A stretch of 64,000 nucleotides of DNA from Microbacterium sp. SS28. Its GTDB lineage: Bacteria; Actinomycetota; Actinomycetes; Actinomycetales; Microbacteriaceae. The stretch is from the NCBI RefSeq assembly GCF_022761035.1, contig NZ_JAKWJP010000003.1, forward strand, positions 248,001-312,000, given 5' to 3'. This document shows positions 52,549 to 61,976 of the stretch, piece after piece (the first letter of the stretch is position 1; every line of letters begins with the position of its first letter). The notes below the pieces were generated by a model. The model worked only from the letters and a program-made list of their open reading frames with translations, was not told the origin of the DNA and did no database searches. The position numbers and the translations under genes are program-made.

Positions 52549-52578
52549 TTGTCGCGACCAGGCGGGCTCCGCTAGCGT
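52549..52578 (+). promoter_or_regulatory. Predicted promoter of the CBM9 protein gene
   Basis: TTGTCG at 52549-52554 and TAGCGT at 52573-52578, 18 bp apart, fit the actinobacterial housekeeping pattern. This implies a leader of about 100 nt before ATG 52686. Confidence 0.5.
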
Positions 52579-52685
52579 CGGCCCCGGCGCGGGTGCGGAT
52601 GTCTGGGGAGATCCATCCTCCGTCCGCGATCGCGCGCCGTGTTCAGCTCCACCCCGCATCACCACCGGATCCAAGGAGCAGTTGC

Positions 52686-54365
52686 ATGCGTGCATGGAAT
52701 CGACGCGGCGCGATCGCCGCTCTCGCGGCCGTCGTCATGGTCGCGGGCCTGGTCTCGCCGGCCTTCGCAGAGGAGCAGGCCGCGGACACCGTCAAGAGGG
52801 CTGATGCCTATGCCGGTCAGGTGCCCATCGACCGCAACGCCGCCACGGCGCTCGAGTGGCGCGCTATGCCGCTCATCGACATCGACGGCAAGGCGCGGTT
52901 CCAGGTGCTCTGGGCACCCACCCACCTGACGATCTACGTGGACGTCGACGACCCGGCGAACGAGGACGACAGCGACGGCGTGTCGATCTGGGGGTGGGGC
53001 AACCTCTGGAGGGACGGTATCGGTGACCTGAAGGGAGGCGTGTTCGGTCGACCGGGAGGGTACACGATGGTCATCGAGGCCTGGTTCGAAGACGCCGACC
53101 GGCCCGTGCCCGCGCTCGGCGACGAGATCGACTTCAACCTGATCGTCATGGATCAGAGCGGGGAAGACGTCAGCTGGATGCCGCGCGGTGAGAACGGCAA
53201 GCTCCGACTCGTCGAGGCGCTGTCGTTGGCGAAGGTCCCGCAGGCGGACGCCGCGCCCGTCGTGGACGGCGCGGTCGATGCAGCGTGGTCGAGCGCCCCC
53301 AGTGTCACGACGTCGAAGGTGGTGCTCGGAGATGCGGGGGCGGCGGCCGCGACGGTCCGCACACTCTGGGCCGGCTCGAAGCTCTTCGTGCTGGCCGAGG
53401 TCGCCGATCCCGTCATCGATGTGAGCGCCGCCGACCCGTCGTCGCAGGATTCCGTCGAGATCTTCCTCGACCCGGGCAACGCGAAGAACGGCCCCTACCG
53501 TCCGGAGGACTCGCAGATCCGCGTGAGCGCCGCGGGTGAGGTCTCGTTCGGCACGGGGGACGCGAGCTTCCAGCAGGCGCGCACTCAGGCGGCCACGGCG
53601 CTGGTCGGCGGCGGCTATCGCGTCGAGGCTTCGATCGACCTCGCCGCGGCGGGAGGACCTGGAACGGTCCACGGCCTCGACGTCCAGGTGAACGACGCCT
53701 CGGGCGGTCAGCGCACGGCGATCCGCACGTGGGCGGACCCGACCGGGACCGGTGCGCAGTCCACGGCCCGGTGGGGAACCGCGCAGCTCGTCGCACCCGA
53801 GCCGCCGAAGTCTCCCGTCAATCTCGTGCGGCCCAAGGTCACGGGCACGGGCCAGGTCGGCAACACCCTCACGGTCGACTCCGGCACGTGGGACAGGAGC
53901 GACGTGACGTTCGCCTACCAGTGGAGGCGCAACGGCGACGCCATCCCCGGCGCTACGGGCACGACATACCGCGTCGTCGAAGCCGATCGCGGAAAGGTGC
54001 TCACCGTGGCGGTGACCGCGACCGCCGCGGGCTTCCCGGCCACCGTGGCGCAGTCGAACCTGCTCTACGGCCTCTGGCCGTCGACGACATCGCTGCTCCT
54101 CTCCCGCCGCTCCTCGACGACGGCCCAGCCCGTCATCGCGCGGGTGCAGATCAAGGGCGTCGGGAGCTCTGCGGGCGGCACGGTCCAGCTGACGGCCAAC
54201 GGCAAACCGCTCGGTGGGCTGCTCGCGGTCGAGTCGTGGGGCGGAGTGAGAGTGACTCTCCCGTCGCTCCCTCCCGGCGTCTACGTCATCCGGGCCGAGT
54301 TCCTGGGATCCCCGTTCGCGGCCCCGTCCAAGAGCGGGTCGGCGCTGCTCCTCCGCGCACCGTGA
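52686..54365 (+). CDS. Secreted CBM9-like carbohydrate-binding protein without catalytic domain
   Basis: 559 residues. Signal peptide to about 28 (V-S-P-A-F-A-E). Two DOMON/CBM9-like domains: about 37-140 (D-R-N-A-A-T-A-L-E-W, L-T-I-Y-V-D-V-D-D) and 165-310 (V-D-G-A-V-D-A-A-W, L-F-V-L-A-E-V-A-D-P, D-S-V-E-I-F-L-D). CBM9 is known from xylanases, where it binds xylan or cellulose ends. An Ig-like domain (370-450; V-G-N-T-L-T-V-D-S-G-T-W, Y-Q-W-R-R-N-G) and a final beta-sandwich (460-559) follow. No glycosidase domain is present; it may be a substrate-binding or cell-associated accessory factor. The operator shared with xylA supports a xylan role. ATG 52686 is set by AAGGAG and the signal peptide. 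Confidence 0.8.
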   Translation: MRAWNRRGAIAALAAVVMVAGLVSPAFAEEQAADTVKRADAYAGQVPIDRNAATALEWRAMPLIDIDGKARFQVLWAPTHLTIYVDVDDPANEDDSDGVSIWGWGNLWRDGIGDLKGGVFGRPGGYTMVIEAWFEDADRPVPALGDEIDFNLIVMDQSGEDVSWMPRGENGKLRLVEALSLAKVPQADAAPVVDGAVDAAWSSAPSVTTSKVVLGDAGAAAATVRTLWAGSKLFVLAEVADPVIDVSAADPSSQDSVEIFLDPGNAKNGPYRPEDSQIRVSAAGEVSFGTGDASFQQARTQAATALVGGGYRVEASIDLAAAGGPGTVHGLDVQVNDASGGQRTAIRTWADPTGTGAQSTARWGTAQLVAPEPPKSPVNLVRPKVTGTGQVGNTLTVDSGTWDRSDVTFAYQWRRNGDAIPGATGTTYRVVEADRGKVLTVAVTATAAGFPATVAQSNLLYGLWPSTTSLLLSRRSSTTAQPVIARVQIKGVGSSAGGTVQLTANGKPLGGLLAVESWGGVRVTLPSLPPGVYVIRAEFLGSPFAAPSKSGSALLLRAP

Positions 54366-54371
54366 CCGGCG

Positions 54372-54398
54372 GGGGTCGGACGGGCTTCGTCCGACCCC
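54372..54398 (+). terminator. Terminator hairpin after the CBM9 protein gene
   Basis: Perfect 11-bp stem (GGGGTCGGACG at 54372-54382, complement at 54388-54398), 5-nt loop, 6 nt past the stop codon, followed by a short C/T stretch. Confidence 0.8.
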
Positions 54399-54491
54399 TC
54401 CTCCATTGCCGGGGCGGCTCTATGGGCTGCCGAGCCGCCGCGACGCGATGCGAGCAACGCGCGGGGAGTGGCGATGCGGAGGGAGATGAGA

Positions 54492-54514
54492 TACGTTGTC
54501 CTCGACAACAATTC
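54492..54514. promoter_or_regulatory. XylR-type ROK operator before xylA, copy 2
   Basis: TACGTTG, then TCC, then TCGACAACAATTC. Its core GTTGTC/GACAAC is a perfect 6-bp inverted repeat with a 3-bp spacer. TACGTT may itself be the -10 hexamer, so repressor binding would block the promoter. It lies 28 bp upstream of ATG 54543. Confidence 0.82.
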
Positions 54515-54542
54515 CACCCACGGTCGTTCGCAAAGGAGCGCC

Positions 54543-55730
54543 ATGCCCACCCCCACCCGCGCCGACAAGTTCTCGTTCGGTCTCTGGACCGTCGGCTACA
54601 ACGGCACCGACCCCTTCGGCGGCCCGACGCGGCCCCCGCTCGATGTCGTGCACGCCGTCGAGAAGCTCTCCGAGCTCGGCGCCTACGGCCTCACGTTCCA
54701 CGACGACGACCTCTTCGCCTTCGGCTCGACCGACGCTGAGCGTCAGACGCAGATCGACCGCCTCAAGGGCGCCCTGGCCGACACGGGCCTCATCATCCCG
54801 ATGGTCACGACGAACCTGTTCTCGGCCCCCGTCTTCAAGGACGGCGGCTTCACCGCGAACGACCGCGACGTGCGCCGCTTCGCGCTGCGCAAGGTCTTCC
54901 GCCAGCTCGACCTCGGTGCCGAGCTCGGCGCCAAGACGTTCGTCATGTGGGGCGGCCGCGAAGGAGCCGAGTACGACTCGGCCAAGGACATCCGCCAGGC
55001 CCTCGAGCGCTACCGCGAGGCCGTCAACCTGCTCGGCGACTACGTCACCGACAAGGGCTACGACATCCGCTTCGCGATCGAGCCGAAGCCCAACGAGCCC
55101 CGCGGCGACATCCTGCTGCCGACGCTCGGCCACGCGATCGCGTTCATCGACTCCCTCGAGCGCCCCGAGCTCGTCGGTCTCAACCCCGAGGTCGGCCACG
55201 AGCAGATGGCGGGCCTCAACTTCGCCGCCGGCATCGCGCAGGCGCTGTACCACGGCAAGCTCTTCCACATCGACCTCAACGGCCAGCGCGGCATCAAGTA
55301 CGACCAGGACCTCGTGTTCGGGCACGGCGACCTGCACAACGCGTTCGCGCTCGTCGACCTCCTCGAGAACGGCGGCCCGGGCGGGGTCCCGGCCTACGAC
55401 GGCCCGCGCCACTTCGACTACAAGCCCTCGCGCACCGAAGACGAGAAGGGCGTGTGGGACTCGGCCTCGGCCAACATGCAGACGTACCTGCTGCTCAAGG
55501 AGCGCGCCGCGGCCTTCCGCGCCGACCCCGAGGTGCAGGAGGCGCTCGAGGCTGCCAAGGTCTTCGAGCTGACGACGCCGACGCTCAACCCGGGCGAGAC
55601 GTACGAGGACTTCCTCGCGGACCGTTCGGCCTACGAGGACTTCGACGCGTCGGTGTACCTCGGCGGCAAGGGCGGCGGCTTCGTCCGCCTGCAGCAGCTC
55701 GCGACCGAGCACCTGCTCGGCGCTCGCTGA
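54543..55730 (+). CDS. xylA: Xylose isomerase
   Basis: 395 residues, the length of actinobacterial (class I) xylose isomerases, which convert D-xylose to D-xylulose in the cytoplasm. Catalytic and metal motifs are all present: L-T-F-H-D-D-D with the catalytic His near residue 53, [18 protein letters not shown] near 180, N-P-E-V-G-H-E-Q-M near 217 and H-I-D-L-N-G-Q-R-G with Asp metal ligands. AAAGGAG precedes ATG 54543. A ROK operator overlaps its promoter, and a strong hairpin follows, so it can be transcribed alone. Confidence 0.97.
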   Translation: MPTPTRADKFSFGLWTVGYNGTDPFGGPTRPPLDVVHAVEKLSELGAYGLTFHDDDLFAFGSTDAERQTQIDRLKGALADTGLIIPMVTTNLFSAPVFKDGGFTANDRDVRRFALRKVFRQLDLGAELGAKTFVMWGGREGAEYDSAKDIRQALERYREAVNLLGDYVTDKGYDIRFAIEPKPNEPRGDILLPTLGHAIAFIDSLERPELVGLNPEVGHEQMAGLNFAAGIAQALYHGKLFHIDLNGQRGIKYDQDLVFGHGDLHNAFALVDLLENGGPGGVPAYDGPRHFDYKPSRTEDEKGVWDSASANMQTYLLLKERAAAFRADPEVQEALEAAKVFELTTPTLNPGETYEDFLADRSAYEDFDASVYLGGKGGGFVRLQQLATEHLLGAR

Positions 55731-55740
55731 CGACGGTCAC

Positions 55741-55781
55741 CGGATGCGGCGGCGGGGCTCATGGCTCCGCCGCCGCATCCG
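55741..55781 (+). terminator. Hairpin between xylA and xylB
   Basis: A perfect 15-bp stem (CGGATGCGGCGGCGG at 55741-55755, complement at 55767-55781) with an 11-nt loop that can pair further. It lies 10 nt past the xylA stop. It should terminate or attenuate, lowering xylB expression relative to xylA. Confidence 0.75.
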
Positions 55782-55903
55782 TCCCGGCGCAGCCTCGCGC
55801 GCCCGGGCGATCGTGTCCCACTCTCGATCGGCCAAGGGGCCGCGAGCGGTGGGAATCGGGACATGAAGAGAAGCAGCCGGGACATGGAGAAAGGCGGGGA
55901 GCC

Positions 55904-57208
55904 ATGACGCTCGTCGTGGGAGTCGATTCGTCGACGCAGTCGTGCAAGGTCGTCGTGACGGATGCCGCAACCGGCGCCGTGGTCCGGCAGGGTCGCGCTT
56001 CGCACCCCGACGGGACCGAGGTCGATCCCGCCGCGTGGTGGGACGCCCTGCAGGGCGCGATCTCCGACGCCGGGGGACTCGAGGACGTCGACGCCTGGGC
56101 CGTCGGCGGCCAGCAGCACGGCATGGTCGTCCTGGACGCGGAGGGACGCGTCATCCGTCCTGCCCTGCTCTGGAACGACACCCGCTCGGCGGGCGCCGCG
56201 GCCGACCTGATCGCCGAGTTCGGGGCCGATGCGCTCGCGCGGCGCACGGGCCTCGTGCCGGTCGCGTCGTTCACGATCACGAAGCTGCGCTGGCTGCGCG
56301 ACAACGAGCCGGCGAACGCTGCGAAGGTCGCTGCCGTCGCACTTCCGCACGACTGGCTCACCTGGCGCCTGCGCGGGTTCGGCCCCGTGGGCGAGTCGCC
56401 GCGCGGCCCCGTGCTCGAAGAGCTCGTGACGGACCGATCGGATGCCTCGGGCACGGGCTACTGGAACCCCGCGAACGACCGCTACGACCGTGACCTGCTC
56501 GTCGCCGCGCTCGGCCAGGACGCGATCCTGCCGCGCGTCCTCGGTCCGCTCGAGTGGGTCGAGGACGAAGCGGGTCGCCGCGTCGGCCCCGGCGCCGGCG
56601 ACAACGCCGGCGCGGGCCTCGGCCTCGGCGCGGGCCTCGGCGACGTCGTGGTCTCGATCGGCACCTCGGGCACGGTCTTCGCAGTGAGCGAGGAGCGCAC
56701 GATCGACCCGACCGGCACCGTCGCGGGCTTCGCCGACGCCGACGGGCACTTCCTGCCGCTCGTCGCGACCCTCAACGCGGCGCGCGTGCTCGATGCGATC
56801 GCGCGCCTGCTCGGCGTCGACCATGCCGAGCTCTCGCGCCTCGCCCTGGCGGCGGAGCCGGGTGCCGGGGGACTGAGCCTCGTCCCGTACTTCGAGGGCG
56901 AGCGCACCCCCAACCTCCCCGACGCGACGGCCTCGCTCACGGGCCTGACGCTCGCCTCGACGACGCGCGAGAACCTCGCTCGCGCCGCCGTCGAGGGCAT
57001 GCTCTCGGGCCTCGGCGCGGGGCTCGAAGCGCTCCGCGGCCTCGGCGTGCCGCTCGAGCGCGCCCTGCTCGTCGGCGGCGGAGCGCAGTCCGAGGCGGTG
57101 CGGGTCATCGCGCCGCTCGTGCTCGGCATCCCCGTCGAGGTGCCGGAGCCGGGCGAGTACGTCGCCCTCGGCGCCGCTGGGCAGGCAGCCCGGGTCGCCG
57201 CTGCCTAG
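55904..57208 (+). CDS. xylB: Xylulokinase
   Basis: 434 residues, FGGY carbohydrate-kinase family. Landmarks: [10 protein letters not shown] phosphate loop at residues 4-13, G-G-Q-Q-H-G-M-V near 70 (xylulokinase signature), L-L-W-N-D-T-R, G-A-G-D-N-A with the catalytic Asp near 230, I-G-T-S-G-T-V and the C-terminal V-G-G-G-A-Q-S. It phosphorylates the XylA product to xylulose 5-phosphate. A GGGGAG site precedes ATG 55904. The 173-nt xylA-xylB gap contains the hairpin, so a separate promoter is possible. Confidence 0.95.
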   Translation: MTLVVGVDSSTQSCKVVVTDAATGAVVRQGRASHPDGTEVDPAAWWDALQGAISDAGGLEDVDAWAVGGQQHGMVVLDAEGRVIRPALLWNDTRSAGAAADLIAEFGADALARRTGLVPVASFTITKLRWLRDNEPANAAKVAAVALPHDWLTWRLRGFGPVGESPRGPVLEELVTDRSDASGTGYWNPANDRYDRDLLVAALGQDAILPRVLGPLEWVEDEAGRRVGPGAGDNAGAGLGLGAGLGDVVVSIGTSGTVFAVSEERTIDPTGTVAGFADADGHFLPLVATLNAARVLDAIARLLGVDHAELSRLALAAEPGAGGLSLVPYFEGERTPNLPDATASLTGLTLASTTRENLARAAVEGMLSGLGAGLEALRGLGVPLERALLVGGGAQSEAVRVIAPLVLGIPVEVPEPGEYVALGAAGQAARVAAA

Positions 57209-57284
57209 TCCGCGGCATCCCGAGTATCACGCTCGCCGCCCGGGTTCACAGGCGCTGTATAGGCGGGGTCCATAGGTTGAGATC

Positions 57285-57965
57285 ATGGCGACCCCCGCGG
57301 ATGATGCGTCTCTGAACGTCTGGGCGGCGCAGCTGAGGGCTCTGCGCGATCAGACCGAGCGATTCCTGCGGGAGTACCGCTTCGGCATGCAGGAGATCGA
57401 GACGAAGCTCTCGATCCTCCGCGAGGAGTTCGAGCACACGCACTCCTACAACCCCATCGAGCACGTCTCGAGCCGGGTCAAGTCGCCGGACAGCCTCGTC
57501 GAGAAGGTCGAGCGCAAGGGCATCGAGCCGAACTTCGACGCGATCCGCGAGCGGATCACCGACATCGCGGGCGTGCGCGTCACGTGCAGCTTCGTGTCGG
57601 ACGTCTACCGACTCTTCGACCTGCTCGCGCGGCAGGACGACATCACGGTGCGCGAGGTCAAGGACTACATCGCCGAGCCGAAGCCCAACGGCTATCAGAG
57701 CCTGCACGCGATCATCGAGGTGCCCGTCTTCCTCTCGACGGGACGCGTCGACGTGCCCGTCGAGGTGCAGTTCCGCACGATCGCCATGGACTTCTGGGCG
57801 AGCCTCGAGCACAAGATCTACTACAAGTACGACAGTCAGGTTCCCGAGCGGCTGCTCGCCGAGCTCAAAGACGCCGCGGATTCGGCCGCCGAGCTCGACC
57901 ACCGCATGGAGCGCCTGCACCGCGAGCTGCACGGCCCGCGCGCCGCGAAGGTCGTCGCCGTCTGA
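57285..57965 (+). CDS. Small alarmone synthetase (RelA/SpoT synthetase domain)
   Basis: 226 residues, only the (p)ppGpp synthetase domain, without hydrolase or regulatory parts. Motifs: S-S-R-V-K-S-P-D-S-L-V-E-K near 62, D-I-A-G-V-R-V near 92, D-Y-I-A-E-P-K-P-N-G-Y-Q-S-L-H near 127, V-E-V-Q-F-R-T near 158 and A-S-L-E-H-K. It is of the YjbM/RelQ-like class, which makes (p)ppGpp from GTP/GDP and ATP. TAGGTT lies a few bases before ATG 57285, so the mRNA may be leaderless. Confidence 0.92.
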   Translation: MATPADDASLNVWAAQLRALRDQTERFLREYRFGMQEIETKLSILREEFEHTHSYNPIEHVSSRVKSPDSLVEKVERKGIEPNFDAIRERITDIAGVRVTCSFVSDVYRLFDLLARQDDITVREVKDYIAEPKPNGYQSLHAIIEVPVFLSTGRVDVPVEVQFRTIAMDFWASLEHKIYYKYDSQVPERLLAELKDAADSAAELDHRMERLHRELHGPRAAKVVAV

Positions 57966-57984
57966 GCCCGCCCTTGCGGGCACA

Positions 57985-58875
57985 ATGGACGGGATGCCGC
58001 AGCCGCCGTCGCCCGCAGGGTCCGACGAGCTCGACGCGATCGATGCGATCGCCGTCGAGCTGTACGCCCTGCCGCCCGCGGAGTTCACGGCGGCGCGCAA
58101 CGCGCGGGCGGGGGCCGCGCCCCGGCCGGTCGGCGTCGCCGTCAAGCGGCTCGCCAAGCCCGCCGTCGCCGCCTGGGCCGTGAGCCTGCTGGCTCGGGAG
58201 GGGCAGCTGGGCGACGCGCTCGAGCTGTCGGCCGCGCTCCGCGAGGCGCAGGACGACCTCGACGCGGCTGAGCTCTCGCGGCTCGGAGGGCAGCGCCGCG
58301 CGCTCGTCGCGGCGCTCTCCAAGCAGGCCGTCGCCCTCGCACAGGAACGCGGCGTCGCCGTCGGCGCGGGCGCGCGCGAAGACCTCGAGAAGACGATCAA
58401 TGCGGCCGTGATGGATGCCGGAGCCGCCGCCGCCGTCATGTCGGGCCGTCTCGTCCGGGCGCTCGAGGCGACGGGGTTCGACGCCGTCGACCTCGCGGGC
58501 GCCGTCGGCGGCACGCCCGTCGACGGCACGACGCTCGCGCCGCCTCCCTCGCGCGACGATCTCGCCGAGCGCCGCGCGCGCAGGGCCGCTGAGAAGGCGC
58601 TGCGCGAGGCCCAGCATGCGGCGTCCGAGGCCGAGCGCGCGCTCGCACGCGTCGAGGCGCGGCTCGGCAAGGCCCGCGAGCGCGCCGATCATCTGAATGA
58701 GCGGCTCGAAGAGCTGCGCGCCGAAGTGCTGCGGTTCGAGACGGATGCGCAGGCGGCCGATGCCGAGGTGGCGCGGATCGACGCGGAGCGCGCCGTGGTG
58801 GCATCCACTGCCCGCTCCGCGCAGAAGACAGCCGACTCGGCGCGCGCCGCGGTCGACGACCTGAGCGCCGGATGA
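57985..58875 (+). CDS. Helical/coiled-coil protein of unknown function
   Basis: 296 residues, no recognised family. Residues 1-110 are mixed, with L-Y-A-L-P-P-A-E-F-T-A-A-R-N and K-R-L-A-K-P-A-V-A-A-W-A. From about 190 it is a continuous Ala/Glu/Arg-rich coiled coil (R-R-A-A-E-K-A-L-R-E-A, L-N-E-R-L-E-E-L-R-A-E-V). The 57985 ATG is the longest start; CACAAT at 57981-57986 placed before ATG 57994 would suit a leaderless start there. The end overlaps the lipase start (ATGA). Confidence 0.68.
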   Translation: MDGMPQPPSPAGSDELDAIDAIAVELYALPPAEFTAARNARAGAAPRPVGVAVKRLAKPAVAAWAVSLLAREGQLGDALELSAALREAQDDLDAAELSRLGGQRRALVAALSKQAVALAQERGVAVGAGAREDLEKTINAAVMDAGAAAAVMSGRLVRALEATGFDAVDLAGAVGGTPVDGTTLAPPPSRDDLAERRARRAAEKALREAQHAASEAERALARVEARLGKARERADHLNERLEELRAEVLRFETDAQAADAEVARIDAERAVVASTARSAQKTADSARAAVDDLSAG

Positions 58876-60130
58876 CCCGGCGTCCGAAGCGCGGCGGCTC
58901 CGGCTCGGGCGTGTGGTCTGCGCGCCGGCGCGCGTCCCTCGCGTTCGCGATCATGGCCGGCTTCCTCGCGATCGCCGGCGCGCTCGTCGTCGCGATCGGG
59001 GTGCGCCTCGTCGGCGACGCGCTCGAGCGGCCCGGGATCGACGACTTCTACGCCCAGCCGGCCGACGCGGCAGTCGGCGACCCGGGGACGATCGTCAAGA
59101 CCGACGCGTTGCTGGGCACGCCGCTCGCGAGCCGCGCGTGGCGCATCATGTACCGCTCGACGACGGCCGCAGGAGACCCCGTCGTCGTGACGGGCGTCCT
59201 CATCGAGCCGTGGGGGCCCGCGCCCGAGGGTGGGCGGACGCTCGTCTCGTGGGGGCATCCGACGACAGGCTCGGCGCGCGACTGCGCCCCCTCCTACGGA
59301 TTCGATCCCTTCCTCGGCATCGAGGGTCTGCGCCTCCTCCTGCAGCGCGGCTTCGCGGTCGTCGCGACCGACTACGCCGGTATGGGCACCGAGGGTCCCG
59401 ATTCGTACCTCGTCGGCGGCACGGCGGGCCGGAACGTGCTCGACGCCGTGCGCGCCGCGCAGGAGGTGCTCGGCGAGGCCGCGAGCGACGACGTCGTGCT
59501 GTGGGGTCACTCGCAGGGCGGTCAGGCCGCACTCTTCGCCGCCGAGGAGGCGTCGAAGTACGCGCCGGAGCTCGACATCCGGGCCGTCGCGGTCGCCGCG
59601 CCCGCGGCCGATCTGTCGGACCTCATGTCGGTGCACCTCGACGACATCTCGGGCGTCACGATCGGCTCCTACGCCTTCCAGGCCTTCGCCGACACCTACG
59701 GCGACAGCGTCCCCGGCGCCGAGCTCGACACGATCCTCACCCCCGAGGCGATCGCGATCCTGCCGCAGATGAACGAGCTGTGTCTGCTCACCAACATTCC
59801 CGAGCTCCACGCGATCGGCGAGCCCGTCGTGGGGGGGCGTTCACCAAGAGCGACCCCACGAAGACCCCGCCGTGGGCGCAGCTCCTCGCCGAGAACTCCG
59901 CGGGCTCGGTCGCGTTCGACGCCCCCCTGTTCGTAGCGCAGGGCCTCGACGACACTCTCGTCGTGCCGTCCGACACGACCGACTTCGTGAAGCACGAGGC
60001 ATCCCTCGGCATCCGCGTCACCTACGAGCGCATCCCCTTCGCGACGCACGCGACCGTCGCGTACCTCGCACTGCCCGGCATGATGCTGTGGCTCGACGAC
60101 GTCCTGGACACCTGGTCGTTCCCGGACTGA
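58872..60130 (+). pseudogene. Secreted/membrane lipase-family protein, frameshifted
   Basis: The 5' frame runs 58872-59936 and the 3' frame resumes to 60130. Restoring one G in the run of seven at 59831-59837 gives a 419-residue protein. The N-terminus has an Arg-rich leader and a membrane segment near 22-45. The lipase body has D-D-F-Y, R-I-M-Y-R-S-T, V-S-W-G-H-P-T-T-G, V-A-T-D-Y-A-G-M-G and the nucleophile elbow G-H-S-Q-G-G near 214; the catalytic Asp (G-L-D-D) and His (F-A-T-H-A-T) lie after the break. This matches the secretory lipase family (LIP, PF03583 type). It is either a real recent mutation or a homopolymer error. Confidence 0.85.
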
Positions 60131-60216
60131 CGGCGGCGTCACGGCGGACTGACGGCGCGGTGACCCCGACGGGGTGAGCGTGCACGCCCCCGGTCCCGCT
60201 CGCGCGCCGGGATCGC

Positions 60217-60222
60217 TACCCT
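60217..60222 (+). promoter_or_regulatory. -10 element of a leaderless antiporter transcript
   Basis: TACCCT ends 6 nt before GTG 60229, a spacing at which transcription starts at or next to the start codon. No ribosome-binding site is present, as expected for a leaderless mRNA. Confidence 0.5.
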
Positions 60223-60228
60223 GAACGC

Positions 60229-61428
60229 GTGACCGGACTGGATGCGACGATCTTCCTCATCCCGGTCCTCGCGGTCCTCGCGCCACTCGTCGCGCGCGTG
60301 CTCGGCCGCTGGGTGCGGGTGCCGATCGTCGTGTTCGAGCTCGTGCTCGGCATCGTCGTCGGGCCGTCCGTGCTGGGCTGGGCGCAGCCGGCGGAGTTCG
60401 CCGAGATGCTCTCGAACTACGGACTCGCGATGCTGTTCTTCGTCGCGGGCTCCGAGATCGAGTTCGGCGCCTTCCGCGGCCGCACGGGCCGCCGGGCGAT
60501 CGGCGGATGGTTCGTGAGCCTCGCAGCGGGCATCGGCGCGGCCTGGCTCCTCGCGCCCGGCGAGGCGGCCGTCGTGATCGGCATCGCGCTGTGCTCGACG
60601 GCGCTCGGCACGCTCATGCCGATCCTTCGCGACGAGGGCGAGCTGCGCACGCCCTTCGGTCAGACGATCTCAGCAGTCGGGGCGATCGGCGAGTTCGGAC
60701 CGCTCATCGCGATCTCGCTCTTCCTCGGCGGGCGCAGCCCGGGGATCGCGACGATCGTGCTGCTCGTCTTCATGGCGGTCGCGGGCCTCGCGATCTGGTG
60801 GGCGTTCCGGATGCCGCAGGGGGCCCTGCACCGCTTCGTCGACGCGAGTCTGCACACGTCGGGGCAGTTCGCGATCCGCGTCGTGTTCCTGATCCTCGCG
60901 GTGCTCGTCGCCGTCAGCGTCCTGCTCGACCTGGACATGCTGCTCGGCGCGTTCACGGCCGGCATCGTATGGCGGCTCCTCATGCGCGACGCCGAGCCCG
61001 CCGCGCGAGAGGCCGTCGAGAGCAAGATCGAGGCCGTCGCCTTCGGCTTCCTCGTGCCGATCTTCTTCATCTACACGGGCGTCACGTTCGACCTCGCGGC
61101 GCTCCTCGCCGACCCGGCGCTGCTGCTCGCGCTGCCGCTGATCCTCGTGCTCCTCCTGCTGATCCGCGGAGTCCCCTCCATGCTCGCCGCGCCCCTCGAC
61201 GCAGACAGGCGCGACCGCATCGCCGTCGCGTTCTTCGGAGCCACGGGGCTGCCGATCATCGTCGCCGTCACGGCGATCGGCGTCGACGAGAAGATCATCA
61301 CGAGCGGCGTCGCTTCGGCACTCGTCGGGGCCGGGATGCTGTCGGTGCTGCTGTATCCGCTCATCGGCACGCTCATCCGTCGTGAGCCCGTCACGGCGAC
61401 CGCGCCCCTCGAGGACGACCTCGCGTGA
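60229..61428 (+). CDS. Cation:proton antiporter (CPA2/Kef-type)
   Basis: 399 residues with 11-13 predicted membrane segments and no C-terminal TrkA-N domain. F-E-L-V-L-G-I-V-V-G-P near residue 35 and L-F-F-V-A-G-S-E-I-E near 68 are typical CPA2 motifs. G-E-F-G-P-L near 149 and L-L-G-A-F-T-A-G near 240 mark the antiporter core. It would exchange Na+ or K+ for H+. Its stop overlaps the next gene's GTG. Confidence 0.87.
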   Translation: MTGLDATIFLIPVLAVLAPLVARVLGRWVRVPIVVFELVLGIVVGPSVLGWAQPAEFAEMLSNYGLAMLFFVAGSEIEFGAFRGRTGRRAIGGWFVSLAAGIGAAWLLAPGEAAVVIGIALCSTALGTLMPILRDEGELRTPFGQTISAVGAIGEFGPLIAISLFLGGRSPGIATIVLLVFMAVAGLAIWWAFRMPQGALHRFVDASLHTSGQFAIRVVFLILAVLVAVSVLLDLDMLLGAFTAGIVWRLLMRDAEPAAREAVESKIEAVAFGFLVPIFFIYTGVTFDLAALLADPALLLALPLILVLLLLIRGVPSMLAAPLDADRRDRIAVAFFGATGLPIIVAVTAIGVDEKIITSGVASALVGAGMLSVLLYPLIGTLIRREPVTATAPLEDDLA

Positions 61429-61913
61429 GCCTCGAGGAGCTGTTCGCGTCCGCTCGCGCTCGCCTCGAGGGGGTGGAGCGCGAAGGGCTCGGCGAGCTCG
61501 TCCAGCCGCGCCGCGTGCTCGGCGTGCAGCGCGCGCCGCGGATCGTGCCGCGCGGAGCGGCGTGGCACCTCGGCGTCCTCCTCCTCGCGGACGACGCCGT
61601 CCTCGCGACGGGCGACATCATCCGCGCACGCGAGGAGGCGCGCCGCGGGTACACCGCCGAGTCGCAGCGGCAGCGCGCGGCGCTCATGGCCGCGGCGCGG
61701 CGCGGCGGGTTCGCCGAGGGTGCGACAGTCCACCTCGGCTGGACGGTGCTCGATCTCGCGGCGGTGGCCGCGGGCGCGGCATCCGGTCCCCTCGCTCTCG
61801 TGGACGGCGTGCCGAGCGTCCGCTGGAGCCCGCGCGGCGGATTCGCACCCCTCGAGGGCTACCTTGCGGAGCGCGTCTCGCTGCTGACCGAGCCACCGCC
61901 GGGCGCGAGCTGA
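61425..61913 (+). CDS. Hypothetical protein, 162 residues
   Basis: A soluble protein without recognised domains: L-E-E-L-F-A-S-A-R-A-R-L, R-G-A-A-W-H-L-G-V-L-L-L, T-G-D-I-I-R-A-R-E-E-A-R-R-G-Y and V-R-W-S-P-R-G-G. The GTG at 61425 overlaps the antiporter stop (GTGA), so it is coupled to it. Conserved-looking Trp and Gly positions suggest a real gene. Confidence 0.65.
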   Translation: MSLEELFASARARLEGVEREGLGELVQPRRVLGVQRAPRIVPRGAAWHLGVLLLADDAVLATGDIIRAREEARRGYTAESQRQRAALMAAARRGGFAEGATVHLGWTVLDLAAVAAGAASGPLALVDGVPSVRWSPRGGFAPLEGYLAERVSLLTEPPPGAS

Positions 61914-61963
61914 GCCGGCGCGGGGCGTCTGTCAAGCCCGCGCGGCGCGACCCGTCTCGTCCG

Positions 61964-61969
61964 TATCGT
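61964..61969 (+). promoter_or_regulatory. -10 element of a leaderless TspO-like transcript
   Basis: TATCGT ends 7 nt before ATG 61977 and no ribosome-binding site is present, so a leaderless mRNA is likely. Confidence 0.5.
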
Positions 61970-61976
61970 CGGTCGC

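Larger units (their letters stand above)
52345..52685. other. Divergent regulatory region, 341 bp
   Basis: It separates the ROK regulator and the CBM9 protein. It holds one ROK-type operator (52406-52428), a plus-strand promoter (52549-52578) and an AAGGAG ribosome-binding site before ATG 52686. No gene is visible in it. Confidence 0.75.

Noticed and set aside
60130..60200. Terminator after the lipase gene
   Set aside because: Only a 5-bp stem (ACCCC/GGGGT) is visible, too weak to call.
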